42,313 nt of DNA from Treponema sp. (GTDB taxonomy: Bacteria > Spirochaetota > Spirochaetia > Treponematales > Treponemataceae): positions 1 through 42,313 of the forward strand of contig JAEDJA010000021.1 of assembly GCA_016296575.1 (NCBI GenBank), in the 5' to 3' direction. The position numbers and the translations under genes were made by a program. The notes under the pieces were generated by a model. The model worked only from the letters and a program-made list of their open reading frames with translations. It was not told the DNA's origin and searched no databases. Within the stretch, counting starts at the first letter, position 1; every line of letters begins with the position of its first letter. Below are positions 32,490-40,627 of this stretch, piece after piece.

Positions 32490-32984
32490 ATGAATCCATT
32501 TCCATTTGAAGAACTACAAAAGATTCTTGAGCTTAATGCAACAGAATTAACAACTGATGAACTTATATTCAATTCTACCATTACTTATCTAGAAAGACTT
32601 CTAGGGTATCAGCTGGCGAATAAGAATTACAACGAACTTCAGACTATCAGAGACTGTAAGGTTTATACCAATCAAAATCATATTTCTGAAATGATTAACA
32701 TAATTGATATGAATACAAAACTTCGTGTTCCAAACTGTGTGATTGACGGAAGAACAATTCATTTTATTGATCCGAAGCTTGAAGATCATGTTGTTTTCTT
32801 AAACTATAATGCCGGATTTACGGAAGAAACTTTCCCAGATGATTTGAAAGAAGTAATCATTAAGCTGTTTCTTTTGAAAAAGAAGGAGTTTATCAAGCAG
32901 CAGAACAATGAAGATGATACCGGTTTTGAAATTCCAAAGAATATTCAAAATGTTATTAATTCATATAGAAGGAAAAGTTTATGA
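32490..32984 (+). CDS. Phage head-tail connector protein (gp6-like)
   Basis: 164 residues from the ATG at 32490, preceded by CGAGGATTT; the frame extends to 32454 without a site. The alpha-helical N-terminal part (FPFEELQKILELN..., ITYLERLLGYQL) and the late EETFPDDLKEVIIKLFLLKK match the pattern of HK97 gp6-like adaptors that form a ring beneath the portal. The gene overlaps the next by ATGA. Confidence 0.65.
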   Translation: MNPFPFEELQKILELNATELTTDELIFNSTITYLERLLGYQLANKNYNELQTIRDCKVYTNQNHISEMINIIDMNTKLRVPNCVIDGRTIHFIDPKLEDHVVFLNYNAGFTEETFPDDLKEVIIKLFLLKKKEFIKQQNNEDDTGFEIPKNIQNVINSYRRKSL

Positions 32985-33379
32985 AAAGTTTTGAACCTGT
33001 TTTCAAAGAGTTGGAATACCTCTTAATCAAAAAACTTCCTGAGAAAATTGAAAAAATCAATCAGGAGCATAATGACGGAATCATCTTAGAACCATTTGAG
33101 AATAAGAGCCTGGAAGAAAACTGTATAAAAATGCCTTCCTTATCTTTCAAGCTTGAAGAAACAGAGTATGAAGAAAAAGACAGAATTATTGAAAACGAAG
33201 TTTATAAAATAAGTATTGAAATAAAAATACATTCAAACACACAGAACAAAATTATAATCTTATGGCGATACCTTGAAGCTATACAACTGATTTTTAATGA
33301 AGAAAATTCAGTCTATCTTTATAGAATTGAAAACATGCAAGGCGGAAAAGTCTATATCCGCATAGAGGCAACTGTATAG
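32981..33379 (+). CDS. Putative phage neck / tail-terminator-type protein
   Basis: 132 residues, coupled to the connector gene by a four-base overlap. KKLPEKIEKINQEHNDGI near the start and an alternating beta-strand pattern later (YKISIEIKIHS, GKVYIRIEAT) fit small neck or tail-completion proteins in size and order. No residue-level motif confirms it. It is the last gene before the nuclease cargo gene, where tail-tube genes would normally begin. Confidence 0.5.
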   Translation: MKSFEPVFKELEYLLIKKLPEKIEKINQEHNDGIILEPFENKSLEENCIKMPSLSFKLEETEYEEKDRIIENEVYKISIEIKIHSNTQNKIIILWRYLEAIQLIFNEENSVYLYRIENMQGGKVYIRIEATV

Positions 33380-33419
33380 AATTTTATAAAAATCGACGAT
33401 ATATTATAGAACGAAAATA

Positions 33420-34601
33420 ATGATTATGGCAAAAGATATGGATTTTGATAAACTTTATAAATCAGTTGCAAAGCTAGATGAGGCTTTTGAAGATAACACT
33501 GCAAAGGCAATAAACAGAAATATTACTGCAAGAAACTGGCTCATAGGCTTTTATATTGTGCATTATGAGCAGAAAGGTCAGGACCGTGCAAAATACGGAG
33601 AAAAGACATTGCAGACTTTGGCTGAACGCTTGAATAAAAAATCGCTTTCATACAGGAATCTTCGTCTATACAGACAGTTTTATCTGGAATTTCTTTCACT
33701 TGAGAAACCGATTTTTGATTATGTGCTTAATGAATTTGGAAGCGAAAAGGCATTGATTTCTGGAATTCAGAAAAATCTTATAGAAGATAAAACTACTTCT
33801 AAAGATTTGGCAATCAGTGATTGCCAAATTGGGCAAACAGCGTTTACCCAATTCGATGATTTACAGATTCCAACGGAAAAGCTTTTTACACATCTTTCAT
33901 ATACTCATTTTACATTGATTATGGGTGTTGAAGATGCTGTTGCAAGAATCTTTTATGAACTTGAAACAATAAAAGGCGTATGGACTGTACGCGAACTTAA
34001 ACGTCAAATTGATACCAATTATTTTGAACGCTCTGCAATCAGTTCTAATCCTCAAAAGATGAGTGAATATGTTCAGTCAAAAACTCAGAAAATGACTGTT
34101 ACTGATATTGTTAGAAATCCATATGTTTATGAGTTTTTGGGACTGAAAGACAGGGAAATTGTAGAAGAAAGTGAACTTGAAGAAGCCTTGATAAATCACT
34201 TGGAAGAGTTTTTGCTGGAGCTTGGGCAGGGCTTCTGTCTTGAAGCACGTCAGAAAAGAATTCTTGTTGATGATGATTATTTCTTCTGTGATTTGGTTTT
34301 CTATCATAGAATTTTGAAGTGCCATGTTCTTGTAGATTTGAAAGCTTCAAAAATTAAATATGATGATATTGCACAGATGAACCTTTATCTTTCATATTAC
34401 AAGAAAAACATAATGCAAGAAGATGATAATCCTCCTGTAGGTATTCTTATGTGTACTCAAGCTGGAAAAGAGCTTGTTGAATATGCAAAAGAAGGAATTG
34501 ATGAAAATCTTTTTGTAAAGAAATATAAACTTGCTCTTCCTAAAGAATCTGAACTTACTAAATGGCTTAAGAAAGAAGTAAAAGATTTTGGTGGAAAATA
34601 A
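33420..34601 (+). CDS. YhcG/DUF1016-type PD-(D/E)XK nuclease, cargo gene in the structural operon
   Basis: 393 residues. The N-terminal domain resembles DUF1016-N (ITARNWLIGFYIVHYEQKG, YGEKTLQTLAERL and SYRNLRLYRQFYLEF). The C-terminal domain carries a PD-(D/E)XK core: FLLELGQGFCLEARQKRI, DDDYFFCDLVFYHR and HVLVDLKASK, so D in FFCDL and D-x-K in VDLK. YhcG proteins are often linked with mobile elements and possibly DNA restriction, but the target is unknown. An AT-rich TATATTATA stretch lies just upstream, no Shine-Dalgarno is visible, and a strong terminator follows. It is therefore an independent moron-like unit inside the late genes. An ATG at 33426 is an alternative start. Confidence 0.82.
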   Translation: MIMAKDMDFDKLYKSVAKLDEAFEDNTAKAINRNITARNWLIGFYIVHYEQKGQDRAKYGEKTLQTLAERLNKKSLSYRNLRLYRQFYLEFLSLEKPIFDYVLNEFGSEKALISGIQKNLIEDKTTSKDLAISDCQIGQTAFTQFDDLQIPTEKLFTHLSYTHFTLIMGVEDAVARIFYELETIKGVWTVRELKRQIDTNYFERSAISSNPQKMSEYVQSKTQKMTVTDIVRNPYVYEFLGLKDREIVEESELEEALINHLEEFLLELGQGFCLEARQKRILVDDDYFFCDLVFYHRILKCHVLVDLKASKIKYDDIAQMNLYLSYYKKNIMQEDDNPPVGILMCTQAGKELVEYAKEGIDENLFVKKYKLALPKESELTKWLKKEVKDFGGK

Positions 34602-34634
34602 AAACTGTATTTAAAGAACATCACGGATGATACG

Positions 34635-34661
34635 AGCACCCCTTGTTGGGTGCTTTTTTTT
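34635..34661 (+). terminator. Rho-independent terminator after the YhcG-type gene
   Basis: AGCACCC (34635-34641), 6-nt loop, GGGTGCT (34648-34654), then a run of T. The strongest terminator within the late region. Confidence 0.88.
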
Positions 34662-34681
34662 ACGCCAATCTTAAAAAAAAC

Positions 34682-34719
34682 ATAAACAAAACGTAAACAC
34701 TTATAAACACTTTGTAAAC
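34682..34719. promoter_or_regulatory. Phased RTAAAC operator array before the tail genes
   Basis: ATAAAC (34682), GTAAAC (34693), ATAAAC (34703) and GTAAAC (34714): steps of 11, 10 and 11 bp, all in one orientation, between the nuclease terminator and the first tail gene. Same alternating A/G motif as at 26095-26121. Confidence 0.8.
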
Positions 34720-34743
34720 GGGGTGTGGGTGTATGCTCTAGCC

Positions 34744-35523
34744 ATGAAGATTCAAGGTAGAGACTGCACACTGACGGTGGCAAAAGACGGGACATTTTAT
34801 CCATTACCATACAGCGAGGAAACTGTAAGAACTGCGTCCAAAGGCTATTCTTTGCCTTGCGTGATTGGTGGAAGGAACAGGGAAAAAAGAATTGAAACTA
34901 AGAAAGAGATTACAGGCTGTTTTGTAACTCGGCTTGAAGCTCTGAATGTTTCGGCTCTGTTCCTTTTGCTTTTCTATAATGACCAGACTTTTGATATTTA
35001 CACTGACAGAGTTTTTGAAAAGAAAGTTTATAAAAACGTACTCGTAAGAAGCTTTGAGCTTCGTGCAACAAACGGTGATGCCTTTAAGTTCCGATTTGAT
35101 TTGAGAGGCTCGGAAGATTCTTATGAAGACAGCTGGCCTGGAAATATGCCATCACTCTCCTGGGAGCGTGACCGCACTTACCATTATAACGGACACAACG
35201 TTACTGCTGATTTAAAAGTGCTGCCGCTTATTTATAAGTTTGAACTCACAGGTGATTACACAAACGATTCGAAATATCAGATTACTTTGTACTTTCCTAT
35301 GAGTACAGAGTTTTATCCTTCAAATAAAAAGATAGACAGACTCACAATCCCGCTTGATACAGAAGACGGCGTAAGTCTTGATCTTTATGACTTAGAGCCT
35401 CTTGATGATTTATGCGACATCAACTGCGCTGATACAGTTTTGTGTTTTCAGAAGTTCAATGTGACTTCCATTATGGTTTTGAATATCCGTAATGAAAGAG
35501 AAAAGCTGGAGGTGGTCCTGTGA
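34744..35523 (+). CDS. Phage tail protein (tube- or distal-tail-like)
   Basis: 259 residues from the ATG at 34744; a GTG at 34723 would add seven residues, and neither has a clear ribosome binding site. The beta-rich protein opens MKIQGRDCTLTVAKDGTFYP and contains FELRATNGDAFKFRFDLRGS. It is the first gene after the operator array and overlaps the hub-like gene by GTGA. In siphophages the gene before the hub is the distal tail protein, but a tube role is also possible. No sequence motif decides. Confidence 0.5.
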   Translation: MKIQGRDCTLTVAKDGTFYPLPYSEETVRTASKGYSLPCVIGGRNREKRIETKKEITGCFVTRLEALNVSALFLLLFYNDQTFDIYTDRVFEKKVYKNVLVRSFELRATNGDAFKFRFDLRGSEDSYEDSWPGNMPSLSWERDRTYHYNGHNVTADLKVLPLIYKFELTGDYTNDSKYQITLYFPMSTEFYPSNKKIDRLTIPLDTEDGVSLDLYDLEPLDDLCDINCADTVLCFQKFNVTSIMVLNIRNEREKLEVVL

Positions 35524-37025
35524 AATTTTACGAACTGCCGCCTGCAATTGATGCCGTACTTGAAGAAACAAGTGTTAAACCTTTTGCTCGTGTTTGTTTT
35601 ATGAAAGCTGACGGATCAGAAGTTTATGCAAAAGATTCTGACATTCTCTCCTGCGTGATTACCTCTTATAAAAGTTCTGAAGGTGGAATAATCAACGCCG
35701 GCGAAATAATTCTTAATAATTCTAAAGGCTTGTATTCGATTGAAGCTGACAATGAATACACAACAGACTTGAATGTTTTAATATGGTACGCCTTCGGCAA
35801 CTCTGAAAACTGTTATCTTCGTTTTAATCTTTTTGTAGACAAGAACGGCTTTCAGGTACAGGAAACAGGCTTTAATGAAAAGACTACAACAATCAAGCTT
35901 GTGGATCTGTCTGTAAAAATGGATAACGCAAGCTTACAGAAAAACTGGACTGACAGCGAGGTGGCAGTTCATAAGGTTGTATGTGATAAAACCCAGCCGG
36001 AAAAATCACTTGTTCATATCATCGCAAAACGAGCCGGCATAGAAGCTCGCGACATAAATTGCGGAGAGCTTCCTTTTAATATTGCTTATGTAGTAATTGA
36101 GAACACTGCCTGGAAAGAATTGTGTGCACTGGCACGTGCTTATAATGCTTGCGTGGAATGCGGTAAAGACCAGACTTTGAGTTTTATTGAAAGTCCATAC
36201 GATTTGGAAAATGAGTTCAGTGAAGATTCCGGATTCTTTTTGAACGAGAAAAATATTACTCACTACAGATTCTTTAATAACAATGAAAGTTATGCGAATA
36301 ACATACGCCTGAAATATACACGTTATGTTGAAACCCAAAGACAGGAGCTTTGGACTTATTCTGATGCACCTGTTTGGTATGACGAGAACATGAATCCTTA
36401 TTATCCGTTTACCGGAGATACAAGGGAAATCATAAAAGATAACGATTATCAGGCAATCTACACTGCAAAGAATGGTGAAGGAAAAAGCCGCAATGTTGTT
36501 TATGCAGAAGAGATAACGACTGCAGAAGAATTTCTACGCGATATGGTTACTGACGGCGAGAACGGATTTTCTCTTACACAATACGATACTAAAACTTACC
36601 GCGACAGGGCTATTATCAAGCTGAACAGAAATGACAATTTGATTGGACTTTATAAAGCTTCAATTTATGGTAAAGCAATTATCAGTGAAACAAACTTCTG
36701 TGTATTTGTAAAAGATGAAAATGAAATTGCAGAACACGGACAGATTTCTAAAAACGTTACTTCTAAATATTTGAGTGATGACGAGTTTGACGGTATTCCT
36801 TTTTATGAAAGAAGAGCAAGAGATTATCTTGCAGAAAGTAAGAAGGACACTAAGGGCTATTACGTTACAACCTTTCTTCCTTTGATTCATGCCAGAGTGG
36901 ATGCCTGTATGGATATGCGATTCAAGGAAAATGGAAATATTAAAAAAGTAAGAATTGAGCAGCTGACCTTCCGCTATAAAAAAGATGAAGCGTTCAGCTC
37001 TGAGTTCTTTGTAAAAACTGTTTAG
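35520..37025 (+). CDS. Phage tail hub / baseplate-like protein
   Basis: 501 residues with a GTG start 7 bp after GGAGG. The layout resembles tail-hub (gp27-like) proteins: an N-terminal beta domain with GEIILNNSKGLYSIEADNEY, a central GIEARDINCGELPFNIAYV and WKELCALARAYNACVEC segment, and a last third ending VRIEQLTFRYKKDEAF, where orientation/angle terms of phage tail hubs typically occur. It would sit at the tail tip or baseplate centre. Translationally coupled to the preceding tail gene. Confidence 0.6.
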   Translation: MKFYELPPAIDAVLEETSVKPFARVCFMKADGSEVYAKDSDILSCVITSYKSSEGGIINAGEIILNNSKGLYSIEADNEYTTDLNVLIWYAFGNSENCYLRFNLFVDKNGFQVQETGFNEKTTTIKLVDLSVKMDNASLQKNWTDSEVAVHKVVCDKTQPEKSLVHIIAKRAGIEARDINCGELPFNIAYVVIENTAWKELCALARAYNACVECGKDQTLSFIESPYDLENEFSEDSGFFLNEKNITHYRFFNNNESYANNIRLKYTRYVETQRQELWTYSDAPVWYDENMNPYYPFTGDTREIIKDNDYQAIYTAKNGEGKSRNVVYAEEITTAEEFLRDMVTDGENGFSLTQYDTKTYRDRAIIKLNRNDNLIGLYKASIYGKAIISETNFCVFVKDENEIAEHGQISKNVTSKYLSDDEFDGIPFYERRARDYLAESKKDTKGYYVTTFLPLIHARVDACMDMRFKENGNIKKVRIEQLTFRYKKDEAFSSEFFVKTV

Positions 37026-37036
37026 GGAGGACAAAA

Positions 37037-37333
37037 ATAGAAAACATTGAATTGCTGGTTAAGTCTATGAACGGCTTACAGATTGAGCTTTCTGGATTCA
37101 GATCTGAAATGAAGGAATTTAAGAAAGCTGTTGAAAAAAGGATGGACTGTCTTGATACGAGAAGTACGGCGTGTCAGTACAATCCGAATGTGTGTGCGAC
37201 TGCCAGACGGCTTGAGGAACACATAAAGGCAGACAACGGAAAAGCAGGAAGAAACATGGCTGTAATTGCCTGTGTGATTTCCTGCTTTAATGTGGCAGTT
37301 ACAGTAATAACTCTTGTAGTTCGGGGGATATGA
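37037..37333 (+). CDS. Small coiled-coil and membrane protein, possible holin-associated (XhlA-like), apparent ATA start
   Basis: 98 residues if translation begins at the ATA at 37037, six bases after GGGAGG; the first standard start, TTG at 37052, is 21 bases from that site. The N-terminal half is amphipathic (LVKSMNGLQIELSGFRSEMK), the middle has several cysteines, and the C-terminus is a single membrane helix (MAVIACVISCFNVAVTVITLVV). Size, layout and position before an endolysin suggest an XhlA-like lysis accessory. It overlaps the next gene by ATGA. The ATA could also be a mutated ATG. Confidence 0.55.
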   Translation: MENIELLVKSMNGLQIELSGFRSEMKEFKKAVEKRMDCLDTRSTACQYNPNVCATARRLEEHIKADNGKAGRNMAVIACVISCFNVAVTVITLVVRGI

Positions 37334-37908
37334 TGGATAACCATAATTTAAGAATGAGACTAATGCTTGAGGCAGAAAAAGAAATTGTTGAAGGACTTAC
37401 TGAGGCTGAACGCTACAGATATTTCTTAGGACGTATGCAGTTTTTGAAATATGAAAGCGGAAAAGAAAATCTGACAAGTTCGGATTGTTCGGGATCTGTT
37501 TGTCTTGCTCTCTTGCTCGCTACGGGCTGTGCGATTCGTGTTACAGCCGACAGCCTTTACCGTAAATATTTTACAAAAAAGAATCCGGACAAGAACGATA
37601 TACAGGCAGCTTTCTTTATAACTCTTTATGACAGAAAACTTGGTTCAAGAGTTTATAAGGAAAATGAAGTTTGCCATGTGGCCGGAGTTTGCGGAAAGGA
37701 TGTTGTTCTGAACTGCGTGGAGCCTTATTCGGAGCTTAGAAGCTTGAATGATATGAAGCCTTATTACCAGGCAAACGATTACAGAATTATTGTACGTGGT
37801 CTGGACCGTGAGACACTACAGAAAGCAAGCGATGACAACGTGGATTTGTTTGGAGCTGATTATCAGTTTGAACAGATTAGAGAAGCAATTGACGGAGTAC
37901 GCGGATGA
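37330..37908 (+). CDS. NlpC/P60-type cysteine peptidase, probable endolysin
   Basis: 192 residues. The catalytic cysteine is in TSSDCSGSVCLALLLA and the histidine in NEVCHVAGVCG, with the order and spacing of NlpC/P60 peptidases that cut peptidoglycan stem peptides. The N-terminal 35 residues are helical. No signal peptide is present, which fits release through a holin. It lies in a run of small membrane-protein genes joined by four-base overlaps, a typical lysis cassette. Confidence 0.72.
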   Translation: MMDNHNLRMRLMLEAEKEIVEGLTEAERYRYFLGRMQFLKYESGKENLTSSDCSGSVCLALLLATGCAIRVTADSLYRKYFTKKNPDKNDIQAAFFITLYDRKLGSRVYKENEVCHVAGVCGKDVVLNCVEPYSELRSLNDMKPYYQANDYRIIVRGLDRETLQKASDDNVDLFGADYQFEQIREAIDGVRG

Positions 37909-38123
37909 TTAGTTTTAGATTTCAGAGATTGATAGAAAAGCTTCTTAGCGTGAAGTTTGTAATCTTTATTGTTGCAACTGTGCTTTTGTGCTGTGGTGTT
38001 CTTGGCGGCGCTGAATGGCTGACTGTGGCTCTTACTGTTATTGCAGGAAGAGAGATTCAGAAGTTTAAGGATTTCAAAATTCCAAGGAAGGTATCTGATG
38101 AAGAAGCTTTGGGAAGTGATTAA
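37905..38123 (+). CDS. Small membrane protein, holin candidate
   Basis: 72 residues with hydrophobic segments at about 16-35 (VKFVIFIVATVLLCCGVLGG) and 38-48, and a charged C-terminus. It starts by ATGA overlap with the endolysin gene and its end overlaps the next gene by 26 bp. Size, two possible membrane segments and neighbours fit a holin; no family motif is visible. Confidence 0.55.
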   Translation: MISFRFQRLIEKLLSVKFVIFIVATVLLCCGVLGGAEWLTVALTVIAGREIQKFKDFKIPRKVSDEEALGSD

Positions 38124-38388
38124 AAAGATTTTCATCTGGTTGGGTGCGATTCTTTCTGCAGTGTTCGTTGTGTTGTTCATTGGAGATAAGAAACGCTACG
38201 AGGAAAAAGAAGTCATTGATGACAGCGAGGAGATAAATGCAAAAGCTGCTAAAAAACGTGAAGAAGCGATTGAGCGTATTTCTAATACTGATGCCCGTAC
38301 TTTGTGTGATTCTTACGGCTCAGTCTGTGACACAATTATCGACGGAAAAGAAAGATTTAGAAGACGCTGCAAGAGAGCTGACAATTGA
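38098..38388 (+). CDS. Small single-span membrane protein of the lysis cassette
   Basis: 96 residues from the ATG at 38098, with AAGGAAGG upstream. An N-terminal membrane helix (IFIWLGAILSAVFVVLFIG) is followed by a charged region and a segment rich in Lys, Arg and Cys. The layout resembles an inner-membrane spanin or a phage Rz-type protein, but without confirming motif. A second frame with its own GAGGAG site and ATG (38237) opens inside this gene. Confidence 0.55.
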   Translation: MKKLWEVIKKIFIWLGAILSAVFVVLFIGDKKRYEEKEVIDDSEEINAKAAKKREEAIERISNTDARTLCDSYGSVCDTIIDGKERFRRRCKRADN

Positions 38389-38394
38389 GGAAGT

Positions 38395-38665
38395 TATGAA
38401 AATTGCTGAAGAAGAAATTGAACGTACTGCTCAAGAGGCAGTTAAGGCTGCTTTACTAGAAGTTGGTGGCGAGCCTGCTTTTGAAAAAGAGAGAGCTGAC
38501 CAGATGGAAGCTGCAAAGCTTAATCTTGAATTGGAAAATCAGAAATTAAAAAAAGAGCTTTGTAAAAAGAATAATCAATTTTTTTATGGAGCTTTGATTG
38601 GTGGAACTGGCGGAGTGATTGTTACTTCGCTTGTATTTGGATTAGTAATGGGGATTTGCAAATGA
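38395..38665 (+). CDS. Small phage protein with helical stalk and C-terminal membrane segment
   Basis: 90 residues from the ATG at 38395 (AGGAAG just upstream). The frame is open back to an ATG at 38237 that has GAGGAG, which would add a hydrophobic N-terminus but overlap the previous gene by 152 bp. The main part is a long charged helix (EEEIERTAQEAVKAALLE, NLELENQKLKKELCKKN) ending in a glycine-rich membrane segment, ALIGGTGGVIVTSLVFGLVM. Possibly a lysis or tail-tip accessory. Function not recognised. Confidence 0.5.
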
Positions 38666-39216
38666 TAACAAGTAAAGGAAAGTTTAAGGGATTGGTAACT
38701 GTTACTGTTCGCGATTGTAACGGTTATATTAAGTATTACAAGAATGGATTCTGGAGAAGTCTTTTAAGACTACCTCAAAGACCAATGATTACAAAACATC
38801 ATAACACGATTACAACTCTGGGCGACAATCTGATTGCGGATATGATGATTAGTAATCCGACACAGAACAAAGTGGATTCAACAAACGGCTACATGCTTGT
38901 AGGAACCGGATGGACTGGATCTACACCAAAGAATAACACATCAGTAAATACCGCAACCGGAACTTTCAAAAAACTTGATTCAGGATTTCCAAAAATCAAA
39001 GGAAGTTTTGGAGTTGCAAACGGAAACGTGGTTCTTTACAGAGCTTCTTTTGCTGCAGGAGATTTGAACGCAAACGGTATTAACGAAGTTGCTTTGATGA
39101 ACGGAAACACAGCTGCGGCTAAGTGTTTGGCTTATGCACAGATTACTCCGAGTGTAAATGTTACTTCTGCAGACAGTCTGCAGATAGACTGGCAGATTAC
39201 TGTAAGCGGTTCATGA
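38662..39216 (+). CDS. Phage tail/fibre-associated protein
   Basis: 184 residues from the ATG at 38662, overlapping the previous stop by ATGA. HHNTITTLGDNLIADMM near residue 50 is a pattern I associate with small phage tail proteins. The rest is beta-rich, with Asn, Thr and Gly repeats (GTGWTGSTPKNNTSVNTATG). Followed one base later by the large fibre-like protein. Host-contact role inferred from position. Confidence 0.5.
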   Translation: MITSKGKFKGLVTVTVRDCNGYIKYYKNGFWRSLLRLPQRPMITKHHNTITTLGDNLIADMMISNPTQNKVDSTNGYMLVGTGWTGSTPKNNTSVNTATGTFKKLDSGFPKIKGSFGVANGNVVLYRASFAAGDLNANGINEVALMNGNTAAAKCLAYAQITPSVNVTSADSLQIDWQITVSGS

Positions 39217-39217
39217 T

Positions 39218-40627
39218 ATGAGTAACTCGATTGTTGGCAACAACGCTAATCCGACTGAGTGTTATACATGGTACGAAACTGAAGTTGGTGATGATGAATA
39301 TGAAGAGTTAGAAGGTGAACTTGTTGATGAAGAGAATGTCTTTGGACACAGAGCTATCGTTCCAAAGAATTCTAATTCAACAAGTGTAACTATCTTCTAT
39401 TATTATTTAGCTCCAACTTCATCCTGGTATTGGGATTATAGCTATGGTGACCCATATAAGCCTGTAATACCAGTAGTGTTTGCAGCAGATTCTAAATGGC
39501 AGCTTACGCAATGCCTCAATACAACTTTTATTGAACATACACTGACTGGACAAAGTAACGGCTGGAAAAGTTTTACTATTACACTTACTAGAAAACTTGT
39601 AGAAGGGGAACGGATTTTTTTTGGTGTGTATTCTGATCTTCTTGGCTATACGTCAACAGGAGAAATTGAGAGTTCAGAAACAACTACGAGTTACTTTTAC
39701 TGGACCAGGGCTAGAAGACGGGATTATGCAAATCAGATTACTTATCTTAGTTCTCCAGAGTTTATAAACCAGCAGAGAAACATATTTTGTGATTATGAAA
39801 TGTGTATTTATATGCAATACGAAAATGAGCCGGATGGATTTTTCTATACTCGTACTGTACTTGGTAATGTGGGAGCTGCGGCAAGATTTAGCGGTAGAAG
39901 ACTTGGAGCTGTAAGAAAGCCTACAGGACTTTGTGCACTTGGAAGCTCAAACAGAAGGATTGCTTTCTTTAAGTTTTCAAAAAATGAAAGCCTAAGTTTT
40001 TTAGATTCTGTTCAGAAGCTTCTTCTTTTAATACGTTCATGCCTTTCCGGATTTTATTCAAGTGACAGCACAAGCCACATTGCAAATTATAAAAAAGAAA
40101 TTGAAACAACGGCTGGAAACTATGAAAGACTTATACGCTTTGGAGAGAACAAAAGAAGCTTTGAGGATGAGGCAGAAATTGTAGCACGTCCATTTGCTTC
40201 GAGAATATTCTTCCGCACTGTGGAAACTGTAATGAGCTTTTGGGATTGGCTGAGAGGAAAAATTCGTGAAGCTAATTACGTTGTTACTTTATATACTCCT
40301 GTGGTTCTGGAAATTTCTTTGGGGGAAGACAATATGAAAAGGATTTATAAAGGGAAAAGTAAGCTTCGTGTATTGCTGAATTGTGGAGTTGATTTGAACG
40401 GTTATGCGAGTGTGAATCTTGTTTGCCGTAAGCCTGATGATACTGTGGTGAGTTTTCCTTCTGTTGTAAAGGATGCGGATAATGGAATCATCTTTTATGA
40501 TGTTCAGTCTGCAAATGATTTTGACCAGAGTGGCTGGTGGACCTTTTGGCCGGAGTTTGTTTTTGATGATGACAGAACAAGCTGCGGAAAAGCAATCAGA
40601 CGTTTTGTTTACGAGGTCGGAACATGA
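39218..40627 (+). CDS. Large tail-fibre/baseplate protein with BppU-like C-terminal domain
   Basis: 469 residues. The first ~200 are beta-rich and aromatic (YYYLAPTSSWYWDYSYGDPY). A helical middle part has SFLDSVQKLLLLIRSCLSGF. The last ~95 residues (from MKRIYKGKSKLRVLL through KPDDTVVSFPSVV to the YEVG end) resemble the N-terminal immunoglobulin-like domain of phage baseplate upper proteins. Here that domain is C-terminal, so it may tether another fibre subunit. It likely binds the host surface. The stop overlaps the next gene by ATGA. Confidence 0.55.
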   Translation: MSNSIVGNNANPTECYTWYETEVGDDEYEELEGELVDEENVFGHRAIVPKNSNSTSVTIFYYYLAPTSSWYWDYSYGDPYKPVIPVVFAADSKWQLTQCLNTTFIEHTLTGQSNGWKSFTITLTRKLVEGERIFFGVYSDLLGYTSTGEIESSETTTSYFYWTRARRRDYANQITYLSSPEFINQQRNIFCDYEMCIYMQYENEPDGFFYTRTVLGNVGAAARFSGRRLGAVRKPTGLCALGSSNRRIAFFKFSKNESLSFLDSVQKLLLLIRSCLSGFYSSDSTSHIANYKKEIETTAGNYERLIRFGENKRSFEDEAEIVARPFASRIFFRTVETVMSFWDWLRGKIREANYVVTLYTPVVLEISLGEDNMKRIYKGKSKLRVLLNCGVDLNGYASVNLVCRKPDDTVVSFPSVVKDADNGIIFYDVQSANDFDQSGWWTFWPEFVFDDDRTSCGKAIRRFVYEVGT

